From JAGWBG01 sp034421095 (GTDB lineage: Bacteria; Chloroflexota; Dehalococcoidia; Lucifugimonadales; JAGWBF01): a stretch of 64,000 nucleotides of DNA. The notes under the pieces were generated by a model, which ran no database searches, was not told the origin of the DNA, and saw only the letters and a list, made by a program, of their open reading frames with translations. This document shows positions 10,201 to 17,995 of the stretch, one piece after another (the first letter of the stretch is position 1; the number at the start of each line of letters is the position of its first letter). The stretch covers positions 62,001 through 126,000 of the forward strand of contig DAOUKR010000026.1 of the NCBI GenBank assembly GCA_034421095.1. The letters are read 5' to 3'. A program made the translations under genes and the position numbers.

Positions 10201-11833
10201 AGGTCACCAACTCTTCCCGTATGGCATCCAGAGGCGGGTTTGTCACCTGGGCGAAAAGCTGTTTGAAGTAGCTGAAGACAAGCTGTGGCTTGTCCGACAG
10301 CACCGCCAGGGCAGCATCGTTGCCCATGGACCCCACGGGCTCCGTGCCGGCGACCGCCATCGGCTCCATAATCATTCTCAGGTCCTCCAGGGTGTAGCCG
10401 AAGACCTGCTGGCGCTCCAGGAGAGTATCGTAGTCCGTATCATGGACGCTGGCCGGCTCGGGCAGCTGCTCCAGAGTGACCTTGTTCTCTGCCAACCATT
10501 TTCCGTAGGGCTGCTGCCTGGATAGCTCCCCTTTAATCTCCTCATCGTCTATGATTCGACCCTGGGCGGGGTCCAGATAGAACATACGGCCGGGCTGCAG
10601 CCGAGCCTTGAACAGGACGTCCTCGGGCGGGACGTCCAGGACTCCCGTTTCCGAAGCCATCACCAGAACATCATCCTTGGTGACCAGGTATCGGAAGGGG
10701 CGGAGGCCGTTGCGGTCCAGGATGGCACCGACCCTCACGCCGTCGGTAAACGATAGCAACGCAGGGCCGTCCCAAGGCTCCATAAGTGCTGAGTGGTACT
10801 CGTAAAAGTCCTGCTTCTCCGGGGCTATATCCACGTGGTCGCCCCATGCCTCCGGTACGAGCATCATCATGCAGTGGGGCAAGGACCTGCCTGTAGCCAG
10901 GAGAATCTCCAGGGCGTTATCTATGCAGGCGGTGTCGCTCTGATAGGGGGTGATGAGAGGGAAGAGCTTCTGCATGTCGTCGCCGAAGAGGGGTGAAGAG
11001 AACATGGCCTGACGCGCCACCATCCAGTTCAGGTTGCCGCGTATGGTGTTAATCTCGCCGTTATGTTGCAGAAGCCGGTAAGGGTGGGCCAATTTCCATG
11101 AGCCAAGGGTGTTGGTACTGAACCGGGAGTGGACCATGGCAAAGTAGGTGAGCATGTCCGGGTCCGTCAAGTCCTGGTAGAAGCGGGAAATCTGGTCCGC
11201 CATGAGGAGGCCCTTGAAGACAATCCGGTTGGTAAACAGGCTGGGAATGTAGAAAGTTTCCGCGTCCTCAATACCCGACTCGCTGACTATATTCTCCACT
11301 CGTCTACGAATGACGTATAGCTTGCGCACAAGGTGGGCCTCGTCGGTGGTCTGCGGCCCACGTCCTATGAAGACCTGGCGTATGTAAGGCTGCACTTCCC
11401 TGGATGTCTCGCCTATTTGGCTATCATCAACGGGAACGTCCCGCCAGCCCAGGAGGACCTGTCCCTCTTCCCGTACAACTTCATCGAAAACCCGATAACA
11501 TGCCTCCCGCTGGGCCGGATCCTGGGGAAGGAACACCATCCCAACCCCATACTCGCCCGGCGGAGGCAGAGTAAAGCCAAGCCTGGCACATTCTCTGCTG
11601 AAGAACTCGTGTGGCATCTGGATGAGAATTCCGGCCCCGTCTCCGGTCTTGGGGTCTGAGCCTGCAGCTCCCCTGTGCCCCAGGTTGATGAGCACCTGAA
11701 TGCCCTTCTGGATGATGTCGTGGGACCGGACACCCTTTACGTTGGCGACAACACCCACCCCGCAGGCGTCGTGCTCGAACTGCGGGTCATATAGACCCTG
11801 CTTGACCAGTTTCGGTAATCGTCTGTTACTCAA
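7280..11833 (-). CDS. gltB: Glutamate synthase large subunit
   Basis: GltB is the ~1,500-residue large subunit of glutamate synthase. It takes the amide of glutamine and reduces 2-oxoglutarate to glutamate. After a 23-residue leader, Cys24 in DACGVGVV is the expected N-terminal nucleophile of the class II glutaminase domain, so the leader is probably cleaved. A central domain and an FMN-binding domain follow, the latter with the cysteine cluster GCIMLRKCHLNTC for the 3Fe-4S centre. A C-terminal GXGXG beta-helix completes the enzyme. The start is a TTG at 11833, with AAGG five bases upstream and no better in-frame start. A possible operator lies about 180 bases upstream. Confidence 0.97.
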   Translation of the reverse strand: MSNRRLPKLVKQGLYDPQFEHDACGVGVVANVKGVRSHDIIQKGIQVLINLGHRGAAGSDPKTGDGAGILIQMPHEFFSRECARLGFTLPPPGEYGVGMVFLPQDPAQREACYRVFDEVVREEGQVLLGWRDVPVDDSQIGETSREVQPYIRQVFIGRGPQTTDEAHLVRKLYVIRRRVENIVSESGIEDAETFYIPSLFTNRIVFKGLLMADQISRFYQDLTDPDMLTYFAMVHSRFSTNTLGSWKLAHPYRLLQHNGEINTIRGNLNWMVARQAMFSSPLFGDDMQKLFPLITPYQSDTACIDNALEILLATGRSLPHCMMMLVPEAWGDHVDIAPEKQDFYEYHSALMEPWDGPALLSFTDGVRVGAILDRNGLRPFRYLVTKDDVLVMASETGVLDVPPEDVLFKARLQPGRMFYLDPAQGRIIDDEEIKGELSRQQPYGKWLAENKVTLEQLPEPASVHDTDYDTLLERQQVFGYTLEDLRMIMEPMAVAGTEPVGSMGNDAALAVLSDKPQLVFSYFKQLFAQVTNPPLDAIREELVTSTESFIGSEQNLFDETPSHCRQLKLKEPIITNYELEKIRNLQVDGIRPITLSTLFRVDEGEGTLERALDDLCHQTSQAIEEGYSIIILSDRGVDAHHAPVPSLLATSTVHHHLIREGLRTKAGLVVESGEPREVAHFALLIGYGAGAVNPYLAFETLDDLIREDILPANIDHKTAEKNYIKAVHKGVVKVMSKMGISTIQSYRGAQIFEALGLSQELVDRYFSWTPTRVGGVGLDVIEEESRRRHTRTYSDMDVAAKLDLDVGGNYLWRRDGEYHMYNPDSIAKLQHAVRAESYQTYKEFAELIDGQSREMATLRGLLEFRSLDKPIPIDEVEPASEIVKRFATGAISLGSISREAHETLAIAMNRIGARSNTGEGGEDYHRFTPDDNGDSRNSAMKQVASGRFGVTNNYLINARDLQIKMAQGSKPGEGGQLPGHKVDEYIGWIRHTTPGVELISPPPHHDIYSIEDLAQLIYDLKYTNPSARVHVKLVAEVGVGTVAAGVSKGHGDVVLISGDSGGTGASPESSIKHAGLPWELGVAETQQVLVMNDLRGRIVVQTDGQLKTGRDVAIACLLGAEEFGFATAPLISMGCIMLRKCHLNTCSVGIATQDPELRAKFAGQPEHVINYFFFVAEHLREIMAQMGFRTINEMVGRVDRLDTRRAIEHWKAQNIDLSNLLHKPEVPDWVATYHCQDQDHGLESALDHNLIEMSIDALENRTPVKMELPINNSHRTVGAMLSGKVSKRYGEDGLPDNTIQIKFKGSAGQSFGAFLAPGVSITLEGDSNDYFAKGLSGGHIVVYPPKGSTFVPEKNVIVGNVVLYGATGGKVFIRGIAGERFAVRNSGAHTVVEGVGDHGCEYMTGGVVVVLGQTGRNFAAGMSGGFAYIFDEDGTFSDRCNQEMVDLEKVVEENDLETLRGLIQEHLDSTGSTTAQRILNTWDESVSRFVKIFPQDYRRVLEERKVREDLAGIATHG

Positions 11834-12015
11834 GATAGCCTTGGAACCTTCCCCTTTTCATTAAAACCCGGCGTGTGCCAGGATAAAAGCTTCACCCCCA
11901 CGTGGCCCTGCCCTTAAGGCGGTACAGAAAAGGCCATTTCTCAGCCGATGGGAGAAGGCGTGGGGGAGTGAGATGGGCCAACAGATACAGCTAGGCCTGA
12001 CTACTAAAGATTTGT

Positions 12016-12035
12016 ATTGTTAATAATATCACAAT
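12016..12035. promoter_or_regulatory. Candidate operator palindrome upstream of gltB
   Basis: A perfect inverted repeat, ATTGT-N10-ACAAT, lies in an unusually AT-rich patch between glnA and gltB, about 180 bases before the gltB start. It resembles the TGT...ACA half-sites of nitrogen regulators of the GlnR/TnrA type, but the spacing is one base shorter than that consensus. The assignment to nitrogen control is inference. Confidence 0.3.
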
Positions 12036-12110
12036 AATTAACTTAATCAATACTGGGTATCCGCGCAAGGGGCAAGGGGAATTCCTGGTGAACAATGCCG
12101 CAGTATCGGC

Positions 12111-13448
12111 CTACAGTATAGGAAGATACCGCTTTATCTCGTAGTCCGTTACTTGCGACCTGTATCTGTCCCACTCGATCTTCTTGTTCTGGATGAATAC
12201 CTTGAAGACGTGGTCTCCCAGGGAGCTTCGCAATAGCTCGCTGTTCTCCGCGAGCATGATGGCCTCCAGCAGGCTCGTGGGCATGGCCTCAATGCCCCTC
12301 CTATGGCGCTCTTCATCTTGCATTTCGAAGACGTTCTCCTCCACCGGAGGCGGCACGTGATACTCTTTTTCAATTCCCATAAGTCCCGCAGACAGCATAA
12401 CGCTGAAAGCCAGGTAGGGATTGCACGCCGGGTCGGGAGCCCTGTACTCCACACGAACCGAATCTTCCCTGCCCAGCTTGTAGGCGGGCACCCGAATCAG
12501 GTCGGACCTGTTGATATTGGCCCAGGACACGTACATAGGGGCCTCGTAGCTCGGCACCAGCCGGGCGTAGGAGTTCACCCACTGATTAGTAACCAGGGTC
12601 ATCTCCCGAGCATGTCGCATCAGCCCGGCAATGTAGAGCTTACCCAGTTGGGACATATCATAGGAGTCATTGGAGTCATAGAAAGAGTTGTTGCCTCCTC
12701 TGAAAAGGGACTGATGGACGTGCATCCCGGACCCGTTGATGCCGTATATAGGCTTGGGCATAAAGGTGGCGTAGACATTGCGCTTTGAGGCCACCTCTTT
12801 GATGACCAGCTTGCTGGTCATCACATTGTCCGCCATAGTAATGGCATCCGTGTATTGCAGGTCTATCTCCTGCTGGCTCGGAGCAGCCTCGTGATGCGAG
12901 TATTTTACGGGAATGCCCATCTCGTCCAGGGTAAGGACTGTCTCCCGTCTCAGGTCGCTGGCGTACTCCTCGGAAAGCTGGTCGAAGTAGCCGCCCTGGT
13001 CAATGGGTTGGGGGTCGTCCGGGCTTGCCAGGTAGAAATACTCCAACTCGGGCCCCACGTAATAGGTAAAACCCATTTCCGACGCACGCTTGACGTTCCG
13101 CTTCAGGACATAGCGCGGGTCTCCCTCGAATGGGTCTCCAGTCGGGTTATATATATCGCAGAACATCCTGGCAACGGAGTTCTGGCGGGGACGCCAGGGC
13201 AAAATTCGGAAAGTGGTGGGGTCAGGCATGGCAATCATATCGCTCTCATGTATGCGAGCGAAACCTGCTATAGCAGAGCCATCGAAGGCCACACCCCTAT
13301 CCAGCGCATCTTCCAGTTCATCAACGGTTATGGCGAAGCCCTTCAGATTCCCAAGTATGTCGGAGAACCAGAGACGTATAAACCTTACGTCGTTCTCTCT
13401 CGCCGTCCTCAGCACGAATTCCTTGGCCTCGCCCTGTGCTTCCAACAT
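12111..13448 (-). CDS. glnA: Glutamine synthetase type I, alpha-like
   Basis: Glutamine synthetase makes glutamine from glutamate, ammonia and ATP as a dodecamer. The 445-residue protein carries the class I signatures FDGSAIAGFARI, GPELEYF, HHEAAPSQQEID (metal and ATP binding) and the NGSGMHVHQSL loop. It is about 30 residues shorter than its neighbour at 13816-15243. It lacks the NLY-LTPEE type adenylylation segment seen there, which fits a GSI-alpha enzyme controlled by feedback rather than adenylylation. The ATG has AGGTGAG just upstream. It lies between the second glutamine synthetase and gltB on the same strand. A gamma-glutamylpolyamine synthetase-like role is possible but less likely in this context. 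Confidence 0.93.
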   Translation of the reverse strand: MLEAQGEAKEFVLRTARENDVRFIRLWFSDILGNLKGFAITVDELEDALDRGVAFDGSAIAGFARIHESDMIAMPDPTTFRILPWRPRQNSVARMFCDIYNPTGDPFEGDPRYVLKRNVKRASEMGFTYYVGPELEYFYLASPDDPQPIDQGGYFDQLSEEYASDLRRETVLTLDEMGIPVKYSHHEAAPSQQEIDLQYTDAITMADNVMTSKLVIKEVASKRNVYATFMPKPIYGINGSGMHVHQSLFRGGNNSFYDSNDSYDMSQLGKLYIAGLMRHAREMTLVTNQWVNSYARLVPSYEAPMYVSWANINRSDLIRVPAYKLGREDSVRVEYRAPDPACNPYLAFSVMLSAGLMGIEKEYHVPPPVEENVFEMQDEERHRRGIEAMPTSLLEAIMLAENSELLRSSLGDHVFKVFIQNKKIEWDRYRSQVTDYEIKRYLPIL

Positions 13449-13495
13449 TTCTCACCTGGCTCTTTGATGTGGCTCTAAAAGGATGTTTGCAAAGC

Positions 13496-13611
13496 CCCTT
13501 CTCCTCCACAGGAGGCGGATCGGGATGAGGGGTATCACCCTCACCCCGTACCAAGTACGGGGCAGGCTCTCAATCCTCTCCCTCAATAGGGAGAGGAGGC
13601 TTGGGACACCA
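13496..13611. repeat. Intergenic repeat, purine/pyrimidine-rich type
   Basis: This part of the 367-base gap between the two glutamine synthetase genes holds complementary arms (CTCCTCCACAGGAGG and CTCTCCCTCAATAGGGAGAG) and the palindrome CCCCGTACCAAGTACGGGG. Related sequence occurs at 140-215 and 20960-21110. No gene is seen here. Confidence 0.6.
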
Positions 13612-13631
13612 CTTTAGAAACACCCTCTAAA

Positions 13632-13790
13632 GAAACCTCTGAAAAAGCGTCATTCCGGCCCACGTACCAGCCCTGTTGGCAGGTAGGTTAGAGTATGGGG
13701 CGGGCCCTGAGCCGGAATCCAGAGACTTTCGCAGATAGCAATGTCCCTCGTGGTTGGCGTTTCTGGATTCCCGCTTTCGCGGGAATGACT
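13632..13790. repeat. MITE-like palindromic repeat copy
   Basis: The copy begins with GAAACCTCTGAA followed by CGTCATTCCGGCC and ends with the palindrome GGATTCCCGCTTTCGCGGGAATGAC (25 bases at 13765-13789, described by its arms TTCCCGC and GCGGGAA). The left end matches the terminal repeat GAAAGCTCTGAA of the element at 48345-48464 at 11 of 12 positions. It fills the rest of the gap before the second glutamine synthetase. No open reading frame of note is present. Confidence 0.65.
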
Positions 13791-13815
13791 GTTGCCCATA
13801 GCTCTTCATGTAGCT

Positions 13816-15243
13816 CTATACGTCGAAGTAGAGGTAGAACTCATAGGGATGGGGTCTTAGCCTCATGGGATCTACCTCGGAGTCACGCTTGTAATCCAGC
13901 CAGGTTTCTATGAGGTCCTTGGTGAACACGTCACCCCGTAGCAAGAACTCGTAGTCCTTCTCCAGTTCGTTCAGGACTTCCTCCAGGCTCCCCGGTACCT
14001 GCTTGACCTTTGCCGCCTCCTCGGGCGTGAGGGCGTACAGATTAACGTCCGTAGGCGGGCCCGGGTCTACCTTGTTGATGACGCCGTCAAGGCCCGCCAT
14101 GAGCATGGCGGCGAAGGCAAGATAGGGGTTGCATGACGGGTCCGGTACGCGATACTCAAGACGCCTGGCCTCTGGGCTTGACAGGAAGGTGGGGATGCGT
14201 ATGCAGGCGCTGCGGTTTCGCTCGGAGTACACCAGGTTAACCGGGGCCTCGTAGCCCGGCACCAGCCGCCGGTACGAGTTGGTGGTCGGAGCTATGAAAG
14301 CCAAGAGCGCAGGTGTGTGTTTGAGCAGACCTCCTATGTAGTGGAGGCATGTCTCGCTGAGAAGGGCGTACCCTTCGGAGTCATAGAAAAGGTTGACCCC
14401 GTCCTTCCACAAGCTCTGGTGGGTGTGCATCCCGGAGCCGTTGTCCTGAAAGATGGGCTTGGGCATGAAAGTAGCCACTTTGCCGTGCGCCCTGGCAACG
14501 TTCTTGAGGACGTATTTCTGAAGCATTACGCTGTCGGCCGTACGGGTCATCGTATCGAAGCGGACGCCTATCTCTCCCTGGCCTGCGGTGGCTACCTCGT
14601 GGTGATGCTTTTCTACGTGAATACCCATTTGGGCCATCTTCAAGGCGACGTCGGAGCGAAAGTCCTGGAGGGTGTCCATGGGAGCAGCCGGGGCGTAGCC
14701 CCCCTTGAAGCGAGGGCGATAGGCGAGGTTTCGTCCCCCGTCAAGGCTGGTAGCCTGGCCCGAGTTCCAGACGCCCTCGTCGGAGTCCAAAAAGTAATAG
14801 CCGCTCCGCTCGTTCTGGTCGAAACGGGCCGAGTCAAAGACGAAGTGCTCAAGTTCCGGCCCCCAGTAGCTGGTGTCTGCCAATCCGCTCTCCTTGAGAT
14901 GCACTTCGGCTTTCTGTGCTATCCACCGGGGGTCTCGGGAGTAGTAATCTCTGCTAATAGGGTCCAGCACGTTGCAGAACACGGTGACAGTGTTCTGCCG
15001 GTAGAAAGGGTCCACCTGTGCGGTATTGGGGTCAGGTATCAAGAGCATGTCGCTCTCTTCAATGGACTTGAACCCGCGTATGCTGGAGCCGTCAAAACCA
15101 TAGCCGTCTTGCATATTCTTCACGGTAAACTCTGCTGTGGGTACGGACAGATGTTGCAGAGCACCGGGTACGTCCGTGAACTTGAGGTCTACAATCTCTA
15201 TGCCCTGGTCATTACAAAATCGCACCAATTCCTCTGGGGTCAC
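13816..15243 (-). CDS. glnA: Glutamine synthetase type I, beta-like (adenylylation site present)
   Basis: This is a second, 475-residue glutamine synthetase. Signatures include FDGSSIRGF, GPELEHFVFD, the HHHEVATAGQ-EIGVRF metal site and NGSGMHTHQS. Near the C-terminus it has NLYALTPEEA with Tyr403 at the position adenylylated in enteric GlnA, which marks it as GSI-beta. Whether an adenylyltransferase (GlnE) exists elsewhere cannot be seen here. The start is a GTG at 15243, with GGGAGGA about eight bases upstream. It is first in the minus-strand nitrogen block and diverges from ftsH across a 317-base gap. The two glutamine synthetases are different subtypes, not a recent duplication. Confidence 0.95.
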   Translation of the reverse strand: MTPEELVRFCNDQGIEIVDLKFTDVPGALQHLSVPTAEFTVKNMQDGYGFDGSSIRGFKSIEESDMLLIPDPNTAQVDPFYRQNTVTVFCNVLDPISRDYYSRDPRWIAQKAEVHLKESGLADTSYWGPELEHFVFDSARFDQNERSGYYFLDSDEGVWNSGQATSLDGGRNLAYRPRFKGGYAPAAPMDTLQDFRSDVALKMAQMGIHVEKHHHEVATAGQGEIGVRFDTMTRTADSVMLQKYVLKNVARAHGKVATFMPKPIFQDNGSGMHTHQSLWKDGVNLFYDSEGYALLSETCLHYIGGLLKHTPALLAFIAPTTNSYRRLVPGYEAPVNLVYSERNRSACIRIPTFLSSPEARRLEYRVPDPSCNPYLAFAAMLMAGLDGVINKVDPGPPTDVNLYALTPEEAAKVKQVPGSLEEVLNELEKDYEFLLRGDVFTKDLIETWLDYKRDSEVDPMRLRPHPYEFYLYFDV

Positions 15244-15453
15244 TGGCTTATCCTCCCTTATACTAAATCCCGAATTATGGTCTCCGGTCGAACGCTCCCG
15301 TACTTATGGAATGAATGATGGAGTGAGGCGTGGGGATTCTCCTTCAGGTACAGGATATGGTATTCCACCTTCGTGATGATGTCACCGATATGTAACAGGC
15401 GTGTTTCTCTTTTGTAAAATATCTGTTAACTGGCCCGATAGTGGGCTAAACCT

Positions 15454-15482
15454 TTGCTTTTTGGGCGAGTGTGCCTTAATAT
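15454..15482 (+). promoter_or_regulatory. Candidate sigma-70 promoter for ftsH
   Basis: TTGCTT and TAATAT are separated by 17 bases in the 317-base divergent gap between glnA and ftsH. The -10 match is only partial (4 of 6). The rest of the gap shows no further feature that I can support. Confidence 0.35.
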
Positions 15483-15560
15483 ATAAGGGAGATATTGTTT
15501 TCTCTTGATAAAGAGAAACCGCGGATCAAGCATCAGGTGAACGTTGGGAATGGTAGGCGG

Positions 15561-17501
15561 ATGAAAAATAGCTTTATATACCTGCTGATAATCGTCGCAG
15601 TGATAGCAATCTTCTTCACAATGTTGCGCGGCTTCGGTGGCGCTAAAGAGGTGCCCATCAGCGACATAATCACCTGGGCCAAAGACGGCCAGATCCAGAG
15701 CGTTGAGGTGAAGGGCGAGAAGGTCAAGGCGGTCAGGAGCGGCGAGGAATTCGAGAGCCGAATAGGTGAAAACACCGACGTTCTGGAACTCTTTCGGCAA
15801 GAAGGTGTGGACACCAGTCCCGGCGGGGTCAGAGTGGAGTTCAAGGGTAGCGGCGGCTTTGGAAACGTCCTTAGCATTTTCTTCCAGTTGCTGCCCATAA
15901 TCTTCTTCGGCGGCCTGATTTTCTTTATGATGCGCCAGGCCCAGGGCAGCAACAGCCAGACGCTTAACTTTGGTAGAAGCCGTGCACGCCTCTTTATGGC
16001 AAACAGACCTACGGTTACTTTCAGCGACGTGGCGGGTGCCGAGGAGGCAAAGACTGAACTTCAGGAAGTGGTGGAATTCCTGAAGTACCCGGAGCGATTC
16101 CTGTCCCTGGGCGCCCGTATTCCCAAGGGAGTCCTTCTGGTAGGGCAACCCGGCACGGGAAAGACGCTCCTGGCGCGGGCTGTGGCCGGAGAGGCCGGTG
16201 TGCCATTCTTCTCCATCAGCGGCAGCGAGTTCGTCGAGATGTTCGTTGGGGTTGGAGCCGCCAGAGTGCGCGATTTGTTCGACCAGGCCAAGCGCAATGC
16301 TCCTTGCATCGTCTTCGTAGATGAGATAGACGCAGTGGGAAGGCACAGGGGAGCAGGTCTGGGTGGGGGCCACGACGAGCGTGAGCAGACCTTGAACCAG
16401 ATTCTGGTGGAAATGGACGGCTTCGATACCAGCACCAACATCATCATAATCGCCGCCACCAACCGCCCGGACATCCTTGACCCTGCGCTGCTACGCCCGG
16501 GCAGGTTCGACCGTCGGGTTGTCCTGGACCTCCCGGACCTGAATGGCAGGGCGGCCATATTAAACGTCCACGCCAGCGGCAAGCCCTTGGCCCAGAACGT
16601 CAGCCTGGAAACGATAGCCAAACAGACCCCCGGATTCAGCGGCGCCGACCTCGCCAACCTGGTGAACGAGTCAGCCCTTCTGGCTGCTCGCCGGAATAAG
16701 AAACTCATTGGAATGCCCGAATTCGAGGAATCAATAGACCGAGTTATTGCAGGCCCGGAACGCAAGGGACGTATCATCAGCACCAAGGAAAGGGAGATGA
16801 CAGCCTACCACGAGGCAGGCCATGCCCTGGTAGCGTGGAGGCTTCCCCATGCCGACCCGGTACACAAGATTTCCATCGTGGCACGAGGAGGTATGGGCGG
16901 ATACACCAGGCTTCTCCCGGATGAGGACCGCTATCTCTGGACCAAGAACCAGTTTGAAGATATGCTGGCAACCGCTCTCGGCGGTCGAATCGCCGAGGAG
17001 CTAATCTTTACTGAGATTACCACCGGGGCCAGCAACGACCTTGAGAACGCCACCAGAATTGCCCTCCGAATGGTGAAACAGTACGGCATGAGCGAAAACC
17101 TTGGCCCTCGGACCTTCGGACGGCGCGAGGAGTTGGTCTTCTTGGGTCGGGAAATCCACGAAGAGAGGGACTACAGCGACAAAGTTGCCGAGGAAATTGA
17201 CCAGGAGGTTCAGTCCTTAATTCAGGTGGCATACAGAAAGGCCCATGAAATTCTGACTACCAACAAGGAGAAGCTGGCGGAGGTTGCCAACTACCTTATG
17301 GAGAATGAGTCCGTGGAAGGGGATGAGTTGAAGACGTTGTTCGACGGCCCCACACCCCAGGCAACTCAGCCTCCCAAGCCCCAGCCTTCACCTACAAGGC
17401 CCCCAACGGCCGCTGTGCCAATGCCCCAACCCCAGCCCAATCCCACCATGCCCAGTCATCACGATTCCAACCCCGCCGATGGCAGCGATGGTGGCGGCTA
17501 G
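15561..17501 (+). CDS. ftsH: ATP-dependent zinc metalloprotease FtsH
   Basis: FtsH is a membrane-anchored hexameric AAA+ protease that degrades misassembled membrane proteins and regulatory proteins. From the ATG at 15561 the protein has 646 residues. Two membrane segments (about 4-21 and 103-124) enclose an extracytoplasmic domain. The AAA domain follows, with Walker A GQPGTGKT (195-202; most FtsH proteins have GPPGTGKT), Walker B IVFVDEID and the second region of homology ending in LLRPGRFDRR. The peptidase has HEAGH (417-421) and the third zinc ligand Asp493. The tail is rich in Pro and Gln. An upstream in-frame TTG at 15495, preceded by AAGGGAG, is an alternative start. The gene ends five bases from a convergent small gene. 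Confidence 0.97.
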   Translation: MKNSFIYLLIIVAVIAIFFTMLRGFGGAKEVPISDIITWAKDGQIQSVEVKGEKVKAVRSGEEFESRIGENTDVLELFRQEGVDTSPGGVRVEFKGSGGFGNVLSIFFQLLPIIFFGGLIFFMMRQAQGSNSQTLNFGRSRARLFMANRPTVTFSDVAGAEEAKTELQEVVEFLKYPERFLSLGARIPKGVLLVGQPGTGKTLLARAVAGEAGVPFFSISGSEFVEMFVGVGAARVRDLFDQAKRNAPCIVFVDEIDAVGRHRGAGLGGGHDEREQTLNQILVEMDGFDTSTNIIIIAATNRPDILDPALLRPGRFDRRVVLDLPDLNGRAAILNVHASGKPLAQNVSLETIAKQTPGFSGADLANLVNESALLAARRNKKLIGMPEFEESIDRVIAGPERKGRIISTKEREMTAYHEAGHALVAWRLPHADPVHKISIVARGGMGGYTRLLPDEDRYLWTKNQFEDMLATALGGRIAEELIFTEITTGASNDLENATRIALRMVKQYGMSENLGPRTFGRREELVFLGREIHEERDYSDKVAEEIDQEVQSLIQVAYRKAHEILTTNKEKLAEVANYLMENESVEGDELKTLFDGPTPQATQPPKPQPSPTRPPTAAVPMPQPQPNPTMPSHHDSNPADGSDGGG

Positions 17502-17506
17502 AGCTA

Positions 17507-17767
17507 CTACTCGTCAGCTTCCTCATCCAGTGGAAGCTGACGGAAGTAGATGCCCCATTGCTGCATTAGCTCCTTGACACGGGGGTCCTTGAGGTTCGTA
17601 AGCTCCCTTAGAAACCCAGCAAGGGCATGGGCCGGCATATATTCTTGTGAGCAGACCCAGCTTCTCTCCGCCGGCACCATGTAAAGCAGCCCGCTCTGGT
17701 GCATACAGCTAATCTGCACACGTGTCATTCCTTCGCCATGTTTCACCGTCAGCCCATATTCAGCCAT
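17507..17767 (-). CDS. Small conserved-type hypothetical protein (86 aa)
   Basis: I do not recognise this protein. It is 86 residues with an acidic C-terminus (LPLDEEADE), two cysteines and an amphipathic middle (AGFLRELTNLKDPRVKELMQQWG). The gene is likely real because GGGAGG lies eight bases before the ATG and the frame fits exactly between ftsH and the divergent tsaD. Its stop is five bases from the ftsH stop, so the two convergent genes share a transcript-end region. No function is assigned. Confidence 0.65.
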   Translation of the reverse strand: MAEYGLTVKHGEGMTRVQISCMHQSGLLYMVPAERSWVCSQEYMPAHALAGFLRELTNLKDPRVKELMQQWGIYFRQLPLDEEADE

Positions 17768-17995
17768 TTAGAAGACCTCCCTTAACCGGATAGCAGGACC
17801 CTCCGCCAAACCGTATCGAAGCGGGTTGTACTTCATCATTATAACGTATGGCCGTTACCGGTGACTCGCATATTCCACGGACAGATTGACTACTTCAGGT
17901 AGCTGAAACTACAATGTAGGTGCTTGCCAATCGGCTGAGTCCGGGTGCTTCTCTGAGTAATCCCGGAAGGCCGGCACCATACTCAGGTGGTTACT

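Noticed and set aside
14317..15318. Plus-strand open frame across the second glutamine synthetase
   Set aside because: It is antisense to a gene with complete GS signatures and has no ribosome-binding site.
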